Below, one piece after another: positions 13,939-30,100 of a DNA stretch of 64,000 nt. The translations under genes and the position numbers were made by a program. A model generated the notes under the pieces. It did not search any database and had not been told where the DNA came from. It saw only the letters and a list, made by a program, of their open reading frames with translations. Source of the stretch: Osedax fenrisi (lineage: Eukaryota > Annelida > Polychaeta > Sabellida > Siboglinidae); assembly GCA_964019155.1 (NCBI GenBank), contig CAXHSG010000162.1:564001-628000 (forward strand). Reading direction: 5' to 3'. Every line of letters starts with the position of its first letter. Positions within the stretch are counted from its first letter, which is position 1.

Positions 13939-16900
13939 ACTTATTACGTTTTATTACTTATTACGTTTTATTACTTATTACGTTTTATTACTTATTACTT
14001 ATTACATTTTATTACTTATTACGTTTTATTACTTATTACGTTTTATTACTTATTACGTTTTATTACTTATTACGTTTTATTACTTATTACTTATTACGTT
14101 TTATTACTTATTACTTATTACTTATTACGTTTTATTACTTATTACTTATTACGTTTTATTACTTATTACGTTTTATTACTTATTACGTTTTATTACTTAT
14201 TTAGTTTTATTACTTATTACGTTTTATTACTTATTACGTTTTATTACTTATTACGTTTTATTACTTATTACTTATTACGTTTTATTACTTATTACTTATT
14301 ACTTATTACGTTTTATTACTTATTACTTATTACGTTTTATTACTTATTACGTTTTATTACTTATTACGTTTTATTACTTATTATGTTTTATTACTTATTA
14401 ATAAAACGTAATAATTACGTTTTATTACTTATTACGTTTTATTACTTATTACTTATTACGTTTTATTACTTATTACTTATTACTTATTACGTTTTATTAC
14501 TTATTACTTATTACGTTTTATTACTTATTACTTATTACGTTTTATTACTTATTACGTTTTATTACTTATTACTTATTACGTTTTATTACTTATTACGTTT
14601 TATTACTTATTACTTATTACTTATTACTTATTACGTTTTATTACTTATTACGTTTTATTACTTATTACTTATTACGTTTTATTACTTATTACTTATTACG
14701 TTTTATTACTTATTAAGTTTTATTACTTATTACTTATTACTTATTACTTATTACGTTTTATTACTTATTACTTATTACGTTTTATTACTTATTACGTTTT
14801 ATTACTTATTAATAAAACGTAATAATTACGTTTTATTACTTATTACGTTTTATTACTTATTAATAAAACGTAATAATTACGTTTTATTACTTATTACGTT
14901 TTATTACTTATTACGTTTTATTACTTATTAGGTTTTATTACTTATTGCGTTTTATTAATTATTACGTTTTATTACTTATTACGTTTTATTACGTTTTATT
15001 ACTTATTACGTTTTATTACTTATTAAATTTTATTACTTATTACGTTTTATTACTTATTACGTTTTATTACTTATTACTTATTACGTTTTATTACTTATTA
15101 CTTATTACGTTTTATTACTTATTACTTATTACTTATTACTTATTACTTATTACGTTTTATTACTTATTACTTATTACGTTTTATTACTTATTACTTATTA
15201 CGTTTTATTACTTATTACGTTTTATTACTTATTACTTATTACTTATTACATTTTATTACTTATTACTTATTACGTTTTATTACTTATTACTTATTACTTA
15301 TTACTTATTACGTTTTTTTACTTATTACTTATTACGTTTTATTACTTATTACTTATTACGTTTTATTACTTATTACGTTTTATTACTTATTACGTTTTAT
15401 TACTTATTAATAAAACGTAATAATTATGTTTTATTACTTATTACGTTTTATTACTTATTACGTTTTATTACTTATTACTTATTACGTTTTATTACTTATT
15501 ACTTATTACTTATTACGTTTTTTTACTTATTACTTATTACGTTTTATTATTATTACGTTTTATTACTTATTAATAAAACGTAATAATTATGTTTTATTAT
15601 TTATTACGTTTTATTACTTATTACGTTTTATTAATTATTACTTATTACGTTTTATTACTTATTACGTTTTATTACTTATTGCGTTTTATTACTTATTACG
15701 TTTTATTACTTATTACGTTTTATTACTTATTACTTATTACATTTTATTACTTATTACGTTTTATTACTTATTACGTTTTATTACTTATTACATTTTATTA
15801 CTTATTACATTTTATTACTTATTACGTTTTATTACTTATTACGTTTTATAACTTATTACGTTTTATTACTTATTACTTATTACGTTTTATTACTTATTAC
15901 TTATTACTTATTACGTTTTATTACTTATTACTTATTACGTTTTATTACTTATTACGTTTTATTACTTATTACGTTTTATTACTTATTTAGTTTTATTACT
16001 TATTACGTTTTATTACTTATTACGTTTTATTACTTATTACGTTTTATTACTTATTACTTATTACGTTTTATTACTTATTACTTATTACGTTTTATTACTT
16101 ATTACGTTTTATTACTTATTACGTTTTATTACTTATTATGTTTTATTACTTATTAATAAAACGTAATAATTACGTTTTATTACTTATTACGTTTTATTAC
16201 TTATTACTTATTACGTTTTATTACTTATTACTTATTACTTATTACGTTTTATTACTTATTACTTATTACGTTTTATTACTTATTACGTTTTATTACTTAT
16301 TACTTATTACTTATTACTTATTACGTTTTATTACTTATTACGTTTTATTACTTATTACTTATTACGTTTTATTACTTATTACTTATTACGTTTTATTACT
16401 TATTAAGTTTTATTACTTATTACTTATTACTTATTACGTTTTATTACTTATTACTTATTACGTTTTATTACTTATTACGTTTTATTACTTATTAATAAAA
16501 CGTAATAATTACGTTTTATTACTTATTACGTTTTATTACTTATTTAGTTTTATTACTTATTACGTTTTATTACTTATTACGTTTTGTTACTTATTACGTT
16601 TTATTACTTATTACGTTTTATTACTTATTACGTTTTATTACTTATTACGTTTTATTATTTATTACTTATTACTTATTACGTTTTATTACTTATTACTTAT
16701 TACGTTTTATTACTTATTACGTTTTATTACTTATTACTTATTACGTTTTATTACTTATTACTTATTACTTATTACTTATTACGTTTTATTACTTATTAGG
16801 TTTTATTACTTATTACGTTTTATTACTTATTACTTATTACTTATTACTTATTACGTTTTTTTACTTATTACTTATTACGTTTTATTACTTATTACGTTTT

Positions 16901-19900
16901 ATTACTTATTAATAAAACGTAATAATTATGTTTTATTATTTATTACGTTTTATTACTTATTACGTTTTATTACTTATTACTTATTACGTTTTATTACTTA
17001 TTGCGTTTTATTACTTATTGCGTTTTATTACTTATTACGTTTTATTACTTATTACTTATTACATTTTATTACTTATTACGTTTTATTACTTATTACGTTT
17101 TATTACTTATTACGTTTTATTACTTATTACGTTTTATTACTTATTACTTATTACATTTTATTACTTATTACGTTTTATTACTTATTACGTTTTATTACTT
17201 ATTACGTTTTATTACTTATTACGTTTTATTACTTATTACTTATTACGTTTTATTACTTATTACTTATTACTTATTACGTTTTATTACTTATTACTTATTA
17301 CGTTTTATTACTTATTACGTTTTATTACTTATTACGTTTTATTACTTATTTAGTTTTATTACTTATTACGTTTTATTACTTATTACGTTTTATTACTTAT
17401 TACGTTTTATTACTTATTACTTATTACGTTTTATTACTTATTACTTATTACTTATTACGTTTTATTACTTATTACTTATTACGTTTTATTACTTATTACG
17501 TTTTATTACTTATTACGTTTTATTACTTATTATGTTTTATTACTTATTAATAAAACGTAATAATTACGTTTTATTACTTATTACGTTTTATTACTTATTA
17601 CGTTTTATTACTTATTACGTTTTATTACTTATTACTTATTACGTTTTATTACTTATTACGTTTTATTACTTATTACTTATTACTTATTACTTATTACGTT
17701 TTATTACTTATTACGTTTTATTACTTATTACTTATTACGTTTTATTACTTATTACTTATTACGTTTTATTACTTATTAAGTTTTATTACTTATTACTTAT
17801 TACTTATTACTTATTACGTTGTATTACTTATTACTTATTACGTTTTATTACTTATTAATAAAACGTAATAATTACGTTTTATTACTTATTACGTTTTATT
17901 ACTTATTACGTTTTATTACTTATTACGTTTTATTACTTATTAGGTTTTATTACTTATTGCGTTTTATTAATTATTACGTTTTATTACTTATTACGTTTTA
18001 TTACGTTTTATTACTTATTACGTTTTATTACTTATTAAATTTTATTACTTATTACGTTTTATTACTTATTACGTTTTATTACTTATTACTTATTACGTTT
18101 TATTACTTATTACTTATTACGTTTTATTACTTATTACTTATTACGTTTTATTACTTATTACTTATTACGTTTTATTACTTATTACGTTTTATTACTTATT
18201 ACTTATTACTTATTACATTTTATTACTTATTACTTATTACGTTTTATTACTTATTACTTATTACTTATTACTTATTACGTTTTTTTACTTATTACTTATT
18301 ACGTTTTATTACTTATTACTTATTACGTTTTATTACTTATTACGTTTTATTACTTATTAATAAAACGTAATAATTATGTTTTATTACTTATTACGTTTTA
18401 TTACTTATTACGTTTTATTACTTATTACTTATTACGTTTTATTACTTATTACTTAATACTTATTACTTATTACGTTTTTTTACTTATTACTTATTACGTT
18501 TTATTACTTATTAATAAAACGTAATAATTATGTTTTATTATTTATTACGTTTTATTACTTATTACGTTTTATTACTTATTACTTATTACGTTTTATTACT
18601 TATTACGTTTTATTACTTATTGCGTTTTATTACTTATTGCGTTTTATTACTTATTACGTTTTATTACTTATTACGTTTTATTACTTATTACTTATTACAT
18701 TTTATTACTTATTACGTTTTATTACTTATTACGTTTTATTACTTATTACGTTTTATTACTTATTACTTATTACATTTTATTACTTATTACGTTTTATTAC
18801 TTATTACGTTTTATTACTTATTACGTTTTATTACTTATTACTTATTACGTTTTATTACTTATTACGTTTTATTACTTATTACTTATTACGTTTTATTACT
18901 TATTACGTTTTATTACTTATTTAGTTTTATTACTTATTACGTTTTATTACTTATTACGTTTTATTACTTATTACGTTTTATTACTTATTACTTATTACGT
19001 TTTATTACTTATTATTTATTACTTATTACGTTTTATTACTTATTACTTATTACGTTTTATTACTTATTACGTTTTATTACTTATTACGTTTTATTACTTA
19101 TTATGTTTTATTACTTATTAATAAAACGTAATAATTACGTTTTATTACTTATTAATAAAACGTAATAATTACGTTTTATTACTTATTACGTTTTATTACT
19201 TATTACTTATTACGTTTTATTACTTATTACTTATTACGTTTTATTACTTATTACGTTTTATTACTTATTACTTATTACTTATTACATTTTATTACTTATT
19301 ACTTATTACGTTTTATTACTTATTACTTATTACTTATTACGTTTTTTTACTTATTACTTATTACGTTTTATTACTTATTACTTATTACGTTTTATTACTT
19401 ATTACGTTTTATTACTTATTACGTTTTATTACTTATTAATAAAACGTAATAATTATGTTTTATTACTTATTACGTTTTATTACTTATTACGTTTTATTAC
19501 TTATTAAATTTTATTACTTATTACGTTTTATTACTTATTACGTTTTATTACTTATTACTTATTACGTTTTATTACTTATTACTTATTACGTTTTATTACT
19601 TATTACTTATTACGTTTTATTACTTATTACTTATTACGTTTTATTACTTATTACGTTTTATTACTTATTACTTATTACTTATTACATTTTATTACTTATT
19701 ACTTATTACGTTTTATTACTTATTACTTATTACTTATTACTTATTACGTTTTTTTACTTATTACTTATTACGTTTTATTACTTATTACTTATTACGTTTT
19801 ATTACTTATTACGTTTTATTACTTATTACGTTTTATTACTTATTAATAAAACGTAATAATTATGTTTTATTACTTATTACGTTTTATTACTTATTACGTT

Positions 19901-20159
19901 TTATTACTTATTACTTATTACGTTTTATTACTTATTACTTAATACTTATTACTTATTACGTTTTTTTACTTATTACTTATTACGTTTTATTACTTATTAA
20001 TAAAACGTAATAATTATGTTTTATTATTTATTACGTTTTATTACTTATTACGTTTTATTACTTATTACTTATTACGTTTTATTACTTATTACGTTTTATT
20101 ACTTATTACTTATTACATTTTATTACTTATTACGTTTTATTACTTATTACGTTTTATTA

Positions 20160-23100
20160 CTTATTACGTTTTATTACTTATTACTTATTACATTTTATTA
20201 CTTATTACGTTTTATTACTTATTACGTTTTATTACTTATTACGTTTTATTACTCATTACTTATTACGTTTTATTACTTATTACGTTTTATTACTTATTAC
20301 TTATTACGTTTTATTACTTATTACGTTTTATTACTTATTTAGTTTTATTACTTATTACGTTTTATTACTTATTACGTTTTATTACTTATTACGTTTTATT
20401 ACTTATTACTTATTACGTTTTATTACTTATTATTTATTACTTATTACGTTTTATTACTTATTACTTATTACGTTTTATTACTTATTACGTTTTATTACTT
20501 ATTACGTTTTATTACTTATTATGTTTTATTACTTATTAATAAAACGTAATAATTACGTTTTATTACTTATTAATAAAACGTAATAATTACGTTTTATTAC
20601 TTATTACGTTTTATTACTTATTACTTATTACGTTTTATTACTTATTAATAAAACGTAATAATTACGTTTTATTACTTATTACGTTTTATTACTTATTACT
20701 TATTACGTTTTATTACTTATTACTTATTACTTATTACGTTTTATTACTTATTACTTATTACGTTTTATTACTTATTACTTATTACGTTTTATTACTTATT
20801 ACGTTTTATTACTTATTACTTATTACGATTTATTACTTATTACGTTTTATTACTTATTACTTATTACTTATTACTTATTACGTTTTATTACTTATTACGT
20901 TTTATTACTTATTACTTATTACGTTTTATTACTTATTACTTATTACGTTTTATTACTTATTAAGTTTTATTACTTATTACTTATTACTTATTACTTATTA
21001 CGTTTTATTACTTATTACTTATTACGTTTTATTACTTATTAATAAAACGTAATAATTACGTTTTATTACTTATTACGTTTTATTACTTATTACGTTTTAT
21101 TACTTATTAGGTTTTATTACTTATTGCGTTTTATTAATTATTACGTTTTATTACTTATTACGTTTTATTACTTATTACGTTTTATTACTTATTACATTTT
21201 ATTACTTATTACGTTTTTTACTTATTACGTTTTATTACTTATTACTTATTACGTTTTATTACTTATTACTTATTACGTTTTATTACTTATTACTTATTAC
21301 TTATTACGTTTTATTACTTATTACTTATTACGTTTTATTACTTATTACTTATTACTTATTACGTTTTATTACTTATTACTTATTACGTTTTATTACTTAT
21401 TATGTTTTATTACTTATTAATAAAACGTAATAATTACGTTTTATTACTTATTACGTTTTATTACTTATTACTTATTACGTTTTATTACTTATTACTTATT
21501 ACTTATTACGTTTTATTACTTATTACTTATTACGTTTTATTACTTATTACTTATTACGTTTTATTACTTATTACGTTTTATTACTTATTACTTATTACGT
21601 TTTATTACTTATTACGTTTTATTACTTATTACTTATTACTTATTACTTATTACGTTTTATTACTTATTACGTTTTATTACTTATTACTTATTACGTTTTA
21701 TTACTTATTAAGTTTTATTACTTATTACTTATTACTTATTACTTATTACGTTTTATTACTTATTACGTTTTATTACTTATTACTTATTACATTTTATTAC
21801 TTATTACGTTTTATTACTTATTACGTTTTATTACTTATTACGTTTTATTACTTATTACTTATTACGTTTTATTACTTATTACGTTTTATTACTTATTACT
21901 TATTACGTTTTATTACTTATTACGTTTTATTACTTATTTAGTTTTATTACTTATTACGTTTTATTACTTATTACGTTTTATTACTTATTACGTTTTATTA
22001 CTTATTACTTATTACGTTTTATTACTTATTATTTATTACTTATTACGTTTTATTACTTATTACTTATTACGTTTTATTACTTATTACGTTTTATTACTTA
22101 TTACGTTTTATTACTTATTATGTTTTATTACTTATTAATAAAACGTAATAATTACGTTTTATTACTTATTAATAAAACGTAATAATTACGTTTTATTACT
22201 TATTACGTTTTATTACTTATTACTTATTACGTTTTATTACTTATTAATAAAACGTAATAATTACGTTTTATTACTTATTACGTTTTATTACTTATTACTT
22301 ATTACGTTTTATTACTTATTACTTATTACTTATTACGTTTTATTACTTATTACTTATTACGTTTTATTACTTATTACTTATTACGTTTTATTACTTATTA
22401 CGTTTTATTACTTATTACTTATTACGATTTATTACTTATTACGTTTTATTACTTATTACTTATTACTTATTACTTATTACGTTTTATTACTTATTACGTT
22501 TTATTACTTATTACTTATTACGTTTTATTACTTATTACTTATTACGTTTTATTACTTATTAAGTTTTATTACTTATTACTTATTACTTATTACTTATTAC
22601 GTTTTATTACTTATTACTTATTACGTTTTATTACTTATTAATAAAACGTAATAATTACGTTTTATTACTTATTACGTTTTATTACTTATTACGTTTTATT
22701 ACTTATTAGGTTTTATTACTTATTGCGTTTTATTAATTATTACGTTTTATTACTTATTACGTTTTATTACTTATTACGTTTTATTACTTATTACATTTTA
22801 TTACTTATTACGTTTTTTACTTATTACGTTTTATTACTTATTACTTATTACGTTTTATTACTTATTACTTATTACGTTTTATTACTTATTACTTATTACT
22901 TATTACGTTTTATTACTTATTACTTATTACGTTTTATTACTTATTACTTATTACTTATTACGTTTTATTACTTATTACTTATTACGTTTTATTACTTATT
23001 ATGTTTTATTACTTATTAATAAAACGTAATAATTACGTTTTATTACTTATTACGTTTTATTACTTATTACTTATTACGTTTTATTACTTATTACTTATTA

Positions 23101-23357
23101 CTTATTACGTTTTATTACTTATTACTTATTACGTTTTATTACTTATTACTTATTACGTTTTATTACTTATTACGTTTTATTACTTATTACTTATTACGTT
23201 TTATTACTTATTACGTTTTATTACTTATTACTTATTACTTATTACTTATTACGTTTTATTACTTATTACGTTTTATTACTTATTACTTATTACGTTTTAT
23301 TACTTATTAAGTTTTATTACTTATTACTTATTACTTATTACTTATTACGTTTTATTA
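20160..23357 (+). repeat. Two-copy tandem duplication, 1,599-bp unit
   Basis: Inverted blocks 20538, 20572, 20647, 21041 and 21419 recur exactly 1,599 bp later at 22137, 22171, 22246, 22640 and 23018. Private variants move with them: the 9-bp block ACGTTTTTT at 21211 recurs at 22810, and ACGATTTATT at 20825 recurs at 22424. The outer limits are approximate; the copies disagree before about 20.16 kb and after about 21.76/23.36 kb. Sharing of rare indels makes this one of the youngest events in domain B. Confidence 0.85.
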
Positions 23358-25525
23358 CTTATTACGTTTTATTACTTATTAATAAAACGTAATAATTACG
23401 TTTTATTACTTATTACGTTTTATTACTTATTACGTTTTATTACTTATTAGGTTTTATTACTTATTGCGTTTTATTAATTATTACGTTTTATTACTTATTA
23501 CGTTTTATTACGTTTTATTACTTATTACGTTTTATTACTTATTAAATTTTATTACTTATTACGTTTTATTACTTATTACGTTTTATTACTTATTACTTAT
23601 TACGTTTTATTACTTATTACTTATTACGTTTTATTACTTATTACTTATTACTTATTACTTATTACTTATTACGTTTTATTACTTATTACTTATTACGTTT
23701 TATTACTTATTACTTATTACGTTTTATTACTTATTACGTTTTATTACTTATTACTTATTACTTATTACATTTTATTACTTATTACTTATTACGTTTTATT
23801 ACTTATTACTTATTACTTATTACTTATTACGTTTTTTTACTTATTACTTATTACGTTTTATTACTTATTACTTATTACGTTTTATTACTTATTACGTTTT
23901 ATTACTTATTAATAAAACGTAATAATTATGTTTTATTACTTATTACATTTTATTACTTATTACGTTTTATTACTTATTACTTATTACGTTTTATTACTTA
24001 TTACTTATTACTTATTACTTATTACGTTTTTTTACTTATTACTTATTACGTTTTATTATTTATTACGTTTTATTACTTATTAATAAAACGTAATAATTAT
24101 GTTTTATTATTTATTACGTTTTATTACTTATTACGTTTTATTACTTATTACTTATTACGTTTTATTACTTATTACGTTTTATTACTTATTGCGTTTTATT
24201 ACTTATTGCGTTTTATTACTTATTACGTTTTATTACTTATTACATTTTATTACTTATTACGTTTTATTACTTATTACGTTTTATTACTTATTACATTTTA
24301 TTACTTATTACGTTTTATTACTTATTACGTTTTATTACTTATTACGTTTTATTACTTATTACGTTTTATTACTTATTACGTTTTATTACTTATTACTTAT
24401 TACGTTTTATTACTTATTACTTATTACTTATTACTTATTACGTTTTATTACTTATTACTTATTACGTTTTATTACTTATTACGTGTTATTACTTATTACG
24501 TTTTATTACTTATTTAGTTTTATTACTTTTTACGTTTTATTACTTATTACGTTTTATTACTTATTACGTTTTATTACTTATTACTTATTACGTTTTATTA
24601 CTTATTACTTATTACTTATTACGTTTTATTACTTATTACTTATTACGTTTTATTACTTATTACGTTTTATTACTTATTACGTTTTATTACTTATTATGTT
24701 TTATTACTTATTAATAAAACGTAATAATTACGTTTTATTACTTATTACGTTTTATTACTTATTACTTATTACGTTTTATTACTTATTACTTATTACTTAT
24801 TACGTTTTATTACTTATTACTTATTACGTTTTATTACTTATTACTTATTACGTTTTATTACTTATTACGTTTTATTACTTATTACGTTTTATTACTTATT
24901 ACGTTTTGTTACTTATTACGTTTTATTACTTATTACGTTTTATTACTTATTTAGTTTTATTACTTATTACGTTTTATTACTTATTACTTATTACTTATTA
25001 CGTTTTATTACTTATTACTTATTACGTTTTATTACTCATTACGTTGTATTACTTATTACGTTTTATTACTTATTACGTTTTATTACTTATTACGTTTTAT
25101 TACTTATTACGTTTTATTACTTATTACGTTTTATTACTTATTTAGTTTTATTACTTATTACGTTTTATTACTTATTACGTTTTATTACTTATTACTTATT
25201 ACTTATTACGTTTTATTACTTATTACTTATTACGTTTTATTACTTATTACGTTGTATTACTTATTACGTTTTATTACTTATTACGTTTTATTACTTATTA
25301 CGTTTTATTACTTATTACGTTTTATTACTTATTACGTTTTATTACTTATTACTTATTACGTTTTATTACTTATTACTTATTACTTATTACTTATTACGTT
25401 TTATTACTTATTAGGTTTTATTACTTATTACGTTTTATTACTTATTACTTATTACTTATTACTTATTACGTTTTTTTACTTATTACTTATTACGTTTTAT
25501 TACTTATTACGTTTTATTACTTATT

Positions 25526-27151
25526 AATAAAACGTAATAATTATGTTTTATTATTTATTACGTTTTATTACTTATTACGTTTTATTACTTATTACTTATT
25601 ACGTTTTATTACTTATTGCGTTTTATTACTTATTGCGTTTTATTACTTATTACGTTTTATTACTTATTACTTATTACATTTTATTACTTATTACGTTTTA
25701 TTACTTATTACGTTTTATTACTTATTACGTTTTATTACTTATTACGTTTTATTACTTATTACTTATTACATTTTATTACTTATTACGTTTTATTACTTAT
25801 TACGTTTTATTACTTATTACGTTTTATTACTTATTACTTATTACGTTTTATTACTTATTACTTATTACTTATTACGTTTTATTACTTATTACTTATTACG
25901 TTTTATTACTTATTACGTTTTATTACATATTACGTTTTATTACTTATTACTTATTACGTTTTATTACTTATTACCTATTACTTATTACGTTTTATTACTT
26001 ATTACTTATTACGTTTTATTACTTATTACGTTTTATTACTTATTACGTTTTATTACTTATTATGTTTTATTACTTATTACTTATTACTTATTACGTTTTA
26101 TTACTTATTACTTATTACGTTTTATTACTTATTACGTTGTATTACTTATTACGTTTTATTACTTATTACGTTTTATTACTTATTACGTTTTATTACTTAT
26201 TACGTTTTATTACTTATTACGTTTTATTACTTATTACTTATTACGTTTTATTACTTATTACTTATTACTTATTACTTATTACGTTTTTTTACTTATTACT
26301 TATTACGTTTTATTACTTATTACGTTTTATTACTTATTAATAAAACGTAATAATTATGTTTTATTATTTATTACGTTTTATTACTTATTACGTTTTATTA
26401 CTTATTACTTATTACGTTTTATTACTTATTGCGTTTTATTACTTATTGCGTTTTATTACTTATTACGTTTTATTACTTATTACTTATTACATTTTATTAC
26501 TTATTACGTTTTATTACTTATTACGTTTTATTACTTATTACGTTTTATTACTTATTACGTTTTATTACTTATTACTTATTACATTTTATTACTTATTACG
26601 TTTTATTACTTATTACGTTTTATTACTTATTACGTTTTATTACTTATTACATTTTATTACTTATTACTTATTACGTTTTATTACTTATTACTTATTACTT
26701 ATTACGTTTTATTACTTATTACTTATTACGTTTTATTACTTATTACGTTTTATTACTTATTACGTTTTATTACTTATTACTTATTACGTTTTATTACTTA
26801 TTACTTATTACTTATTACGTTTTATTACTTATTACTTATTACGTTTTATTACTTATTACGTTTTATTACTTATTACGTTTTATTACTTATTATGTTTTAT
26901 TACTTATTAATAAAACGTAATAATTACGTTTTATTACTTATTACGTTTTATTACTTATTACTTATTACGTTTTATTACTTATTACTTATTACTTATTACG
27001 TTTTATTACTTATTACTTATTACGTTTTATTACTTATTACTTATTACGTTTTATTACTTATTACGTTTTATTACTTATTACTTATTACGTTTTATTACTT
27101 ATTACGTTTTATTACTTATTACTTATTACTTATTACGTTTTATTACTTATT
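25526..27151 (+). repeat. Tandem duplication, 813-bp unit
   Basis: The inverted block plus ATGTTTTATTATTTATT at 25526 is repeated at 26339, and the double-GCG landmark near 25618 is repeated near 26431, both 813 bp apart. The first few hundred bases of each copy agree in unit order. Later parts differ: around 26,062 an ATG-bearing unit is not followed by an inverted block, whereas the similar position near 26,892 is. The right limit is approximate. Confidence 0.65.
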
Positions 27152-30100
27152 ACGTTTTATTACTTATTACTTATTACGTTTTATTACTTATTACGTTTTA
27201 TTACTTATTACTTATTACGTTTTATTACTTATTACTTATTACTTATTACTTATTACGTTTTATTACTTATTACGTTTTATTACTTATTACTTATTACGTT
27301 TTATTACTTATTACGTTTTATTACTTATTACTTATTACTTATTACGTTTTATTACTTATTACGTTTTATTACTTATTACTTATTACGTTTTATTACTTAT
27401 TACGTTTTATTACTTATTACTTATTACGTTTTATTACTTATTACTTATTACTTATTACGTTTTATTACTTATTACTTATTACGTTTTATTACTTATTACG
27501 TTTTATTACTTATTAATAAAACGTAATAATTACGTTTTATTACTTATTACGTTTTATTACTTATTACGTTTTATTACTTATTAGGTTTTATTACTTATTG
27601 CGTTTTATTAATTATTACGTTTTATTACTTATTACGTTTTATTACGTTTTATTACTTATTACGTTTTATTACTTATTAAATTTTATTACTTATTACGTTT
27701 TATTACTTATTACGTTTTATTACTTATTACTTATTACGTTTTATTACTTATTACTTATTACGTTTTATTACTTATTACGTTTTATTACTTATTACTTATT
27801 ACTTATTACGTTTTATTACTTATTACTTATTACGTTTTATTACTTATTACTTATTACGTTTTATTACTTATTACGTTTTATTACTTATTACGTTTTATTA
27901 CTTATTACGTTTTATTACTTATTACTTATTACATTTTATTACTTATTACGTTTTATTACTTATTACGTTTTATTACTTATTACGTTTTATTACTTATTAC
28001 TTATTACGTTTTATTACTTATTACGTTTTATTACTTATTACTTATTACGTTTTATTACTTATTACGTTTTATTACTTATTACGTTTTATTACTTATTTAG
28101 TTTTATTACTTATTACGTTTTATTACTTATTACGTTTTATTACTTATTACGTTTTATTACTTATTACTTATTACGTTTTATTACTTATTATTTATTACTT
28201 ATTACGTTTTATTACTTATTACTTATTACGTTTTATTACTTATTACGTTTTATTACTTATTACGTTTTATTACTTATTATGTTTTATTACTTATTAATAA
28301 AACGTAATAATTACGTTTTATTACTTATTACGTTTTATTACTTATTACTTATTACTTATTACGTTTTATTACTTATTACTTATTACGTTTTATTACTTAT
28401 TACTTATTACGTTTTATTACTTATTACGTTTTATTACTTATTACTTATTACGTTTTATTACTTATTACGTTTTATTACTTATTACTTATTACTTATTACT
28501 TATTACGTTTTATTACTTATTACGTTTTATTACTTATTACTTATTACGTTTTATTACTTATTACTTATTACGTTTTATTACTTATTAAGTTTTATTACTT
28601 ATTACTTATTACTTATTACTTATTACGTTTTATTACTTATTACTTATTACGTTTTATTACTTATTAATAAAACGTAATAATTACGTTTTATTACTTATTA
28701 CGTTTTATTACTTATTACGTTTTATTACTTATTAGGTTTTATTACTTATTGCGTTTTATTAATTATTACGTTTTATTACTTATTACGTTTTATTACTTAT
28801 TACGTTTTATTACTTATTACATTTTATTACTTATTACGTTTTATTACTTATTACGTTTTATTACTTATTACTTATTACGTTTTATTACTTATTACTTATT
28901 ACGTTTTATTACTTATTACTTATTACTTATTACGTTTTATTACTTATTACTTATTACGTTTTATTACTTATTACTTATTACTTATTACGTTTTATTACTT
29001 ATTACTTATTACGTTTTATTACTTATTACGTTTTATTACTTATTACGTTTTATTACTTATTATGTTTTATTACTTATTAATAAAACGTAATAATTACGTT
29101 TTATTACTTATTACGTTTTATTACTTATTACTTATTACGTTTTATTACTTATTACTTATTACTTATTACGTTTTATTACTTATTATGTTTTATTACTTAT
29201 TAATAAAACGTAATAATTACGTTTTATTACTTATTACGTTTTATTACTTATTACTTATTACGTTTTATTACTTATTACTTATTACTTATTACGTTTTATT
29301 ACTTATTACTTATTACGTTTTATTACTTATTACTTATTACGTTTTATTACTTATTACGTTTTATTACTTATTACTTATTACGTTTTATTACTTATTACTT
29401 ATTACTTATTACTTATTACGTTTTATTACTTATTACGTTTTATTACTTATTACTTATTACGTTTTATTACTTATTACTTATTACGTTTTATTACTTATTA
29501 AGTTTTATTACTTATTACTTATTACTTATTACTTATTACGTTTTATTACTTATTAATAAAACGTAATAATTACGTTTTATTACTTATTACGTTTTATTAC
29601 TTATTACGTTTTATTACTTATTAGGTTTTATTACTTATTGCGTTTTATTAATTATTACGTTTTATTACTTATTACGTTTTATTACGTTTTATTACTTATT
29701 ACGTTTTATTACTTATTAAATTTTATTACTTATTACGTTTTATTACTTATTACGTTTTATTACTTATTACTTATTACGTTTTATTACTTATTACTTATTA
29801 CGTTTTATTACTTATTACTTATTACTTATTACTTATTACTTATTACGTTTTATTACTTATTACTTATTACGTTTTATTACTTATTACTTATTACGTTTTA
29901 TTACTTATTACGTTTTATTACTTATTACTTATTACTTATTACATTTTATTACTTATTACTTATTACGTTTTATTACTTATTACTTATTACTTATTACTTA
30001 TTACGTTTTTTTACTTATTACTTATTACGTTTTATTACTTATTACTTATTACGTTTTATTACTTATTACGTTTTATTACTTATTAATAAAACGTAATAAT

